DNA from: Streptomyces sp. MNU76
GTDB taxonomy: Bacteria; Actinomycetota; Actinomycetes; Streptomycetales; Streptomycetaceae
Reading direction: 5' to 3'
NCBI RefSeq assembly: GCF_020982545.1
Contig: NZ_JAJKLK010000012.1
Span: forward strand, 1-52,319
Length of the DNA: 52,319 nt
Part shown: positions 46,746 to 52,319 of the stretch, one piece after another
How the letters are laid out: every line of letters begins with the position of its first letter
Numbering within the stretch: the stretch's first letter is position 1
Notes under the pieces: model-generated
What the model was told of the DNA's origin: nothing
Databases searched by the model: none
The model's input: only the letters and a program-made list of their open reading frames with translations
Position numbers and translations under genes: made by a program

Positions 46746-48431
46746 TTGAGTCATCCGCATCCTGAACTCGGCCCGCCGCCGCCGCTTCCCGAAGGTGGCC
46801 TCCGGGTCACCCCCCTGGGCGGCCTCGGCGAGATCGGCCGGAACATGACCGTCTTCGAATACGGCGGCCGGCTGCTGATCGTCGACTGCGGGGTGCTCTT
46901 CCCCGAGGAGGAGCAGCCCGGAATCGACCTGATCCTGCCGGACTTCTCGTCCGTCAGGGACCGCCTCGACGACATCGAGGGCATCGTCCTCACGCACGGC
47001 CACGAGGACCACATCGGTGCGGTCCCGTACCTGCTGCGCGAGAAGCCCGACATCCCGCTGATCGGCTCCAAGCTGACCCTCGCCCTGATCGAGGCCAAGC
47101 TCCAGGAGCATCGCATCCGCCCGTACACCCTTGAGGTGGCCGAGGGGAACCGCGAGCGCATCGGCCCCTTCGACTGCGAGTTCGTCGCGGTCAACCACTC
47201 CATCCCTGACGCCCTCGCCGTGGCCATCCGCACCCCCGCGGGCATGGTGGTCCACACGGGTGACTTCAAGATGGACCAGCTCCCGCTGGACAACCGCCTC
47301 ACCGATCTCCACGCTTTCGCACGGCTGAGCGAAGAGGGCATCGACCTCCTTCTCTCCGACTCCACGAACGCGGAGGTCCCGGGGTTCGTTCCCCCCGAGC
47401 GCGACATCTCCAACGTCCTGCGTCAGGTCTTCGCGGGCGCCAGCAAGCGGATCATCGTGGCCAGCTTCGCCAGCCACATCCACCGCATCCAGCAGATCCT
47501 CGACGCCGCCCACGAATACGGCCGCCGGGTCGCCTTCGTCGGCCGCTCGATGGTCCGGAACATGGGCATCGCCAGGGACCTGGGCTACCTCAGGGTTCCG
47601 CCGGGCCTGGTCGTGGACGTCAAGACCCTCGACGACCTGCCGCAGCACGAGATCGTCCTCGTCTGCACCGGATCGCAGGGCGAACCGATGGCCGCCCTGT
47701 CCCGCATGGCCAACAGGGATCACCAGATCCGCATCGTCCAGGGCGACACGGTGATCCTGGCCTCGTCCCTGATCCCGGGCAACGAGAACGCGGTCTACCG
47801 CGTCATCAACGGCCTGACCCGCTGGGGCGCCAACGTCGTCCACAAGGGCAACGCCAAGGTCCACGTCTCCGGACATGCCTCGGCCGGCGAGCTGCTGTAC
47901 TTCTACAACATCTGCCGCCCGAAGAACCTGATGCCGGTGCACGGCGAATGGCGCCACCTGCGGGCCAACGCGGAGCTGGGCGCCCTGACCGGCGTACCGC
48001 ACGACCGCATCGTCATCGCCGAGGACGGTGTGGTCGTCGACCTCATCGAGGGCAAGGCCAAGATCGCGGGCAAGGTCCAGGCCGGTTATGTGTACGTCGA
48101 CGGCCTCTCGGTCGGTGACGTCGGGGAGCCGGCGCTCAAGGACCGCAAGATCCTGGGGGACGAGGGCATCATCTCCGTCTTCGTCGTCGTGGACTCCTCC
48201 ACCGGCAAGATCACCGGCGGTCCGCACATCCAGGCCCGGGGTTCCGGGATCGAGGACTCCGCGTTCGCCGCGGTCGCCCCGAAGATCACCGAAGTTCTGG
48301 AACGTTCGGCACAGGACGGGGTCGTCGAGCCCCACCAGCTGCAGCAACTCATCCGTCGCACCCTCGGCAAGTGGGTGTCCGACACCTACCGCCGCAGGCC
48401 GATGATCCTGCCTGTGGTGGTTGAGGTCTGA
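46746..48431 (+). CDS. rnj: Ribonuclease J
   Basis: Metallo-beta-lactamase/beta-CASP nuclease with 5'-3' exo- and endonuclease activity, central to RNA decay and rRNA maturation. 561 residues from TTG 46746, chosen because GAGGAGA lies just upstream and the N-terminus then reads MSHPHPELGPPPPLPEGG, as I remember for the S. coelicolor enzyme. Zinc motif HGHEDHIG, then NHSIPDALAV, HTGDFKMD and SDSTNAEVPG; the beta-CASP part has FASHIHRIQQILDAA, CTGSQGEPMAALSRMA and HVSGHASAGEL. The C-terminal domain ends RRPMILPVVVEV. It immediately precedes an rRNA operon on the same strand. Confidence 0.97.
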   Translation: MSHPHPELGPPPPLPEGGLRVTPLGGLGEIGRNMTVFEYGGRLLIVDCGVLFPEEEQPGIDLILPDFSSVRDRLDDIEGIVLTHGHEDHIGAVPYLLREKPDIPLIGSKLTLALIEAKLQEHRIRPYTLEVAEGNRERIGPFDCEFVAVNHSIPDALAVAIRTPAGMVVHTGDFKMDQLPLDNRLTDLHAFARLSEEGIDLLLSDSTNAEVPGFVPPERDISNVLRQVFAGASKRIIVASFASHIHRIQQILDAAHEYGRRVAFVGRSMVRNMGIARDLGYLRVPPGLVVDVKTLDDLPQHEIVLVCTGSQGEPMAALSRMANRDHQIRIVQGDTVILASSLIPGNENAVYRVINGLTRWGANVVHKGNAKVHVSGHASAGELLYFYNICRPKNLMPVHGEWRHLRANAELGALTGVPHDRIVIAEDGVVVDLIEGKAKIAGKVQAGYVYVDGLSVGDVGEPALKDRKILGDEGIISVFVVVDSSTGKITGGPHIQARGSGIEDSAFAAVAPKITEVLERSAQDGVVEPHQLQQLIRRTLGKWVSDTYRRRPMILPVVVEV

Positions 48432-48580
48432 CCCTCCGTCAGCGCTCAGCCGGAGCGGGGCTCCTCGATTTGCATCGGGGCGCCCCGCTCCAGTACGTTT
48501 ACGGCTCCGCCGAGGGGGAACCCGGCGCAACTGATGCGCCAGGAGCCCGCCGGACCGGGTGGAAATTCCGACTCAGAACC

Positions 48581-48591
48581 TCTGATAAAGT
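48581..48591 (+). promoter_or_regulatory. rRNA promoter -10 region, upstream copy
   Basis: TCTGATAAAGTCGGAA begins here; TAAAGT (48586-48591) is the -10-like hexamer. No clear -35 is present, which is not rare for Streptomyces rrn promoters. Confidence 0.55.
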
Positions 48592-48662
48592 CGGAACCGC
48601 CGGAAAGGGAAACGCGGAAGCGGAAACCTGGAAAGCACCGAGGAAATCGGATCGGAAAACGA

Positions 48663-48673
48663 TCTGATAGAGT
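48663..48673 (+). promoter_or_regulatory. rRNA promoter -10 region, downstream copy
   Basis: TCTGATAGAGTCGGAA is nearly identical to the upstream copy 82 bases earlier, with TAGAGT at 48668-48673 as the -10. The repeated core suggests tandem rrn promoters. The leader from here to 48940 holds a GAGAACTCAACAGCGTGCC stretch that resembles the antitermination/processing sequences of Streptomyces rRNA leaders. Confidence 0.6.
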
Positions 48674-48940
48674 CGGAAACGCAAGACAGCAAGACCGAAG
48701 GGAAACTGCCCGGAGGAAAGCCCGAGAACAGCTTGGGTGAGTACAAAGGAAGCGTCCGTTCCTTGAGAACTCAACAGCGTGCCAAAAATCAACGCCAGAT
48801 ATGTTGATACCCCGTTCTCAGCCGATTCCGGTTGGGGCGAGGTTCCTTTGAAACAAACACAGCGAGGATGCTGTGAACCATCGGACTATTCCTCCGGTGG
48901 TTCCGCTCTCGTGTGTGTGCACCGGATTACCGGTAAACAT

Positions 48941-52319
<3,379 letters not shown>

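Noticed and set aside
48437..48780. Short forward and reverse frames in the rRNA leader
   Set aside because: No ribosome-binding site; the region carries repeated promoter cores and precedes 16S.

Overview
The window looks like a chromosomal segment of a Streptomyces (or very close relative). Coding regions are mostly around 70% G+C with GTG and TTG starts. The housekeeping order is infB-DUF503-rbfA-truB, then ribF, then rpsO-pnp-M16 peptidase-dapB, thyX, dapA and RNase J. The rRNA operon has the actinobacterial 16S start and no tRNA in its 16S-23S spacer.

Layout. 1-4.7 kb: 3' part of infB (start outside the window, broken by a 4-bp duplication), a DUF503 gene, rbfA and truB. 5.2-9.5 kb: one very long broken gene that joined a trypsin-like fold without its catalytic serine, a STAND-like NTPase and a helical-repeat tail. 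9.6-10.6 kb: ribF, closed by a perfect 22-bp hairpin. 10.7-38 kb: a large ESX/type VII secretion locus. 38.2-43.8 kb: rpsO, pnp, an M16 protease, dapB and a small membrane protein. 44-48.4 kb: a membrane protein, thyX, dapA and RNase J. 48.5-52.3 kb: rRNA promoters, 16S, spacer and the first half of 23S.

The type VII locus has four blocks. (i) Leftward: eccE, a hypothetical gene and an EspI-like MinD/ParA ATPase. (ii) Rightward: eccB-mycP1, then a separately promoted pair of WXG100 genes ending in a strong hairpin, then a three-gene cassette (small partner, 780-aa WXG-headed protein, lipoprotein). (iii) Leftward from 36.4 to 27.0 kb: eccC, a PE-like partner, a PPE/EspB-like WXG protein, mycP2, then a second cassette paralogous to the first (small partner, 408-aa WXG-headed protein with a glycine-rich tail, tiny two-helix membrane protein). 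(iv) Rightward: eccD. The two cassettes face each other across an ISL3-family element. The second is much poorer in G+C than its surroundings. I read these cassettes as candidate secreted effector plus protective-protein modules and as the most interesting content of the window; their function is inference.

Sequence quality matters here. Essential infB, the 5.2-9.5 kb gene, the EspI-like gene and the transposase all carry frameshifts, mostly in GC-rich low-complexity DNA, while the remaining genes read through cleanly. Assembly errors are therefore a real alternative to gene decay for each of them.
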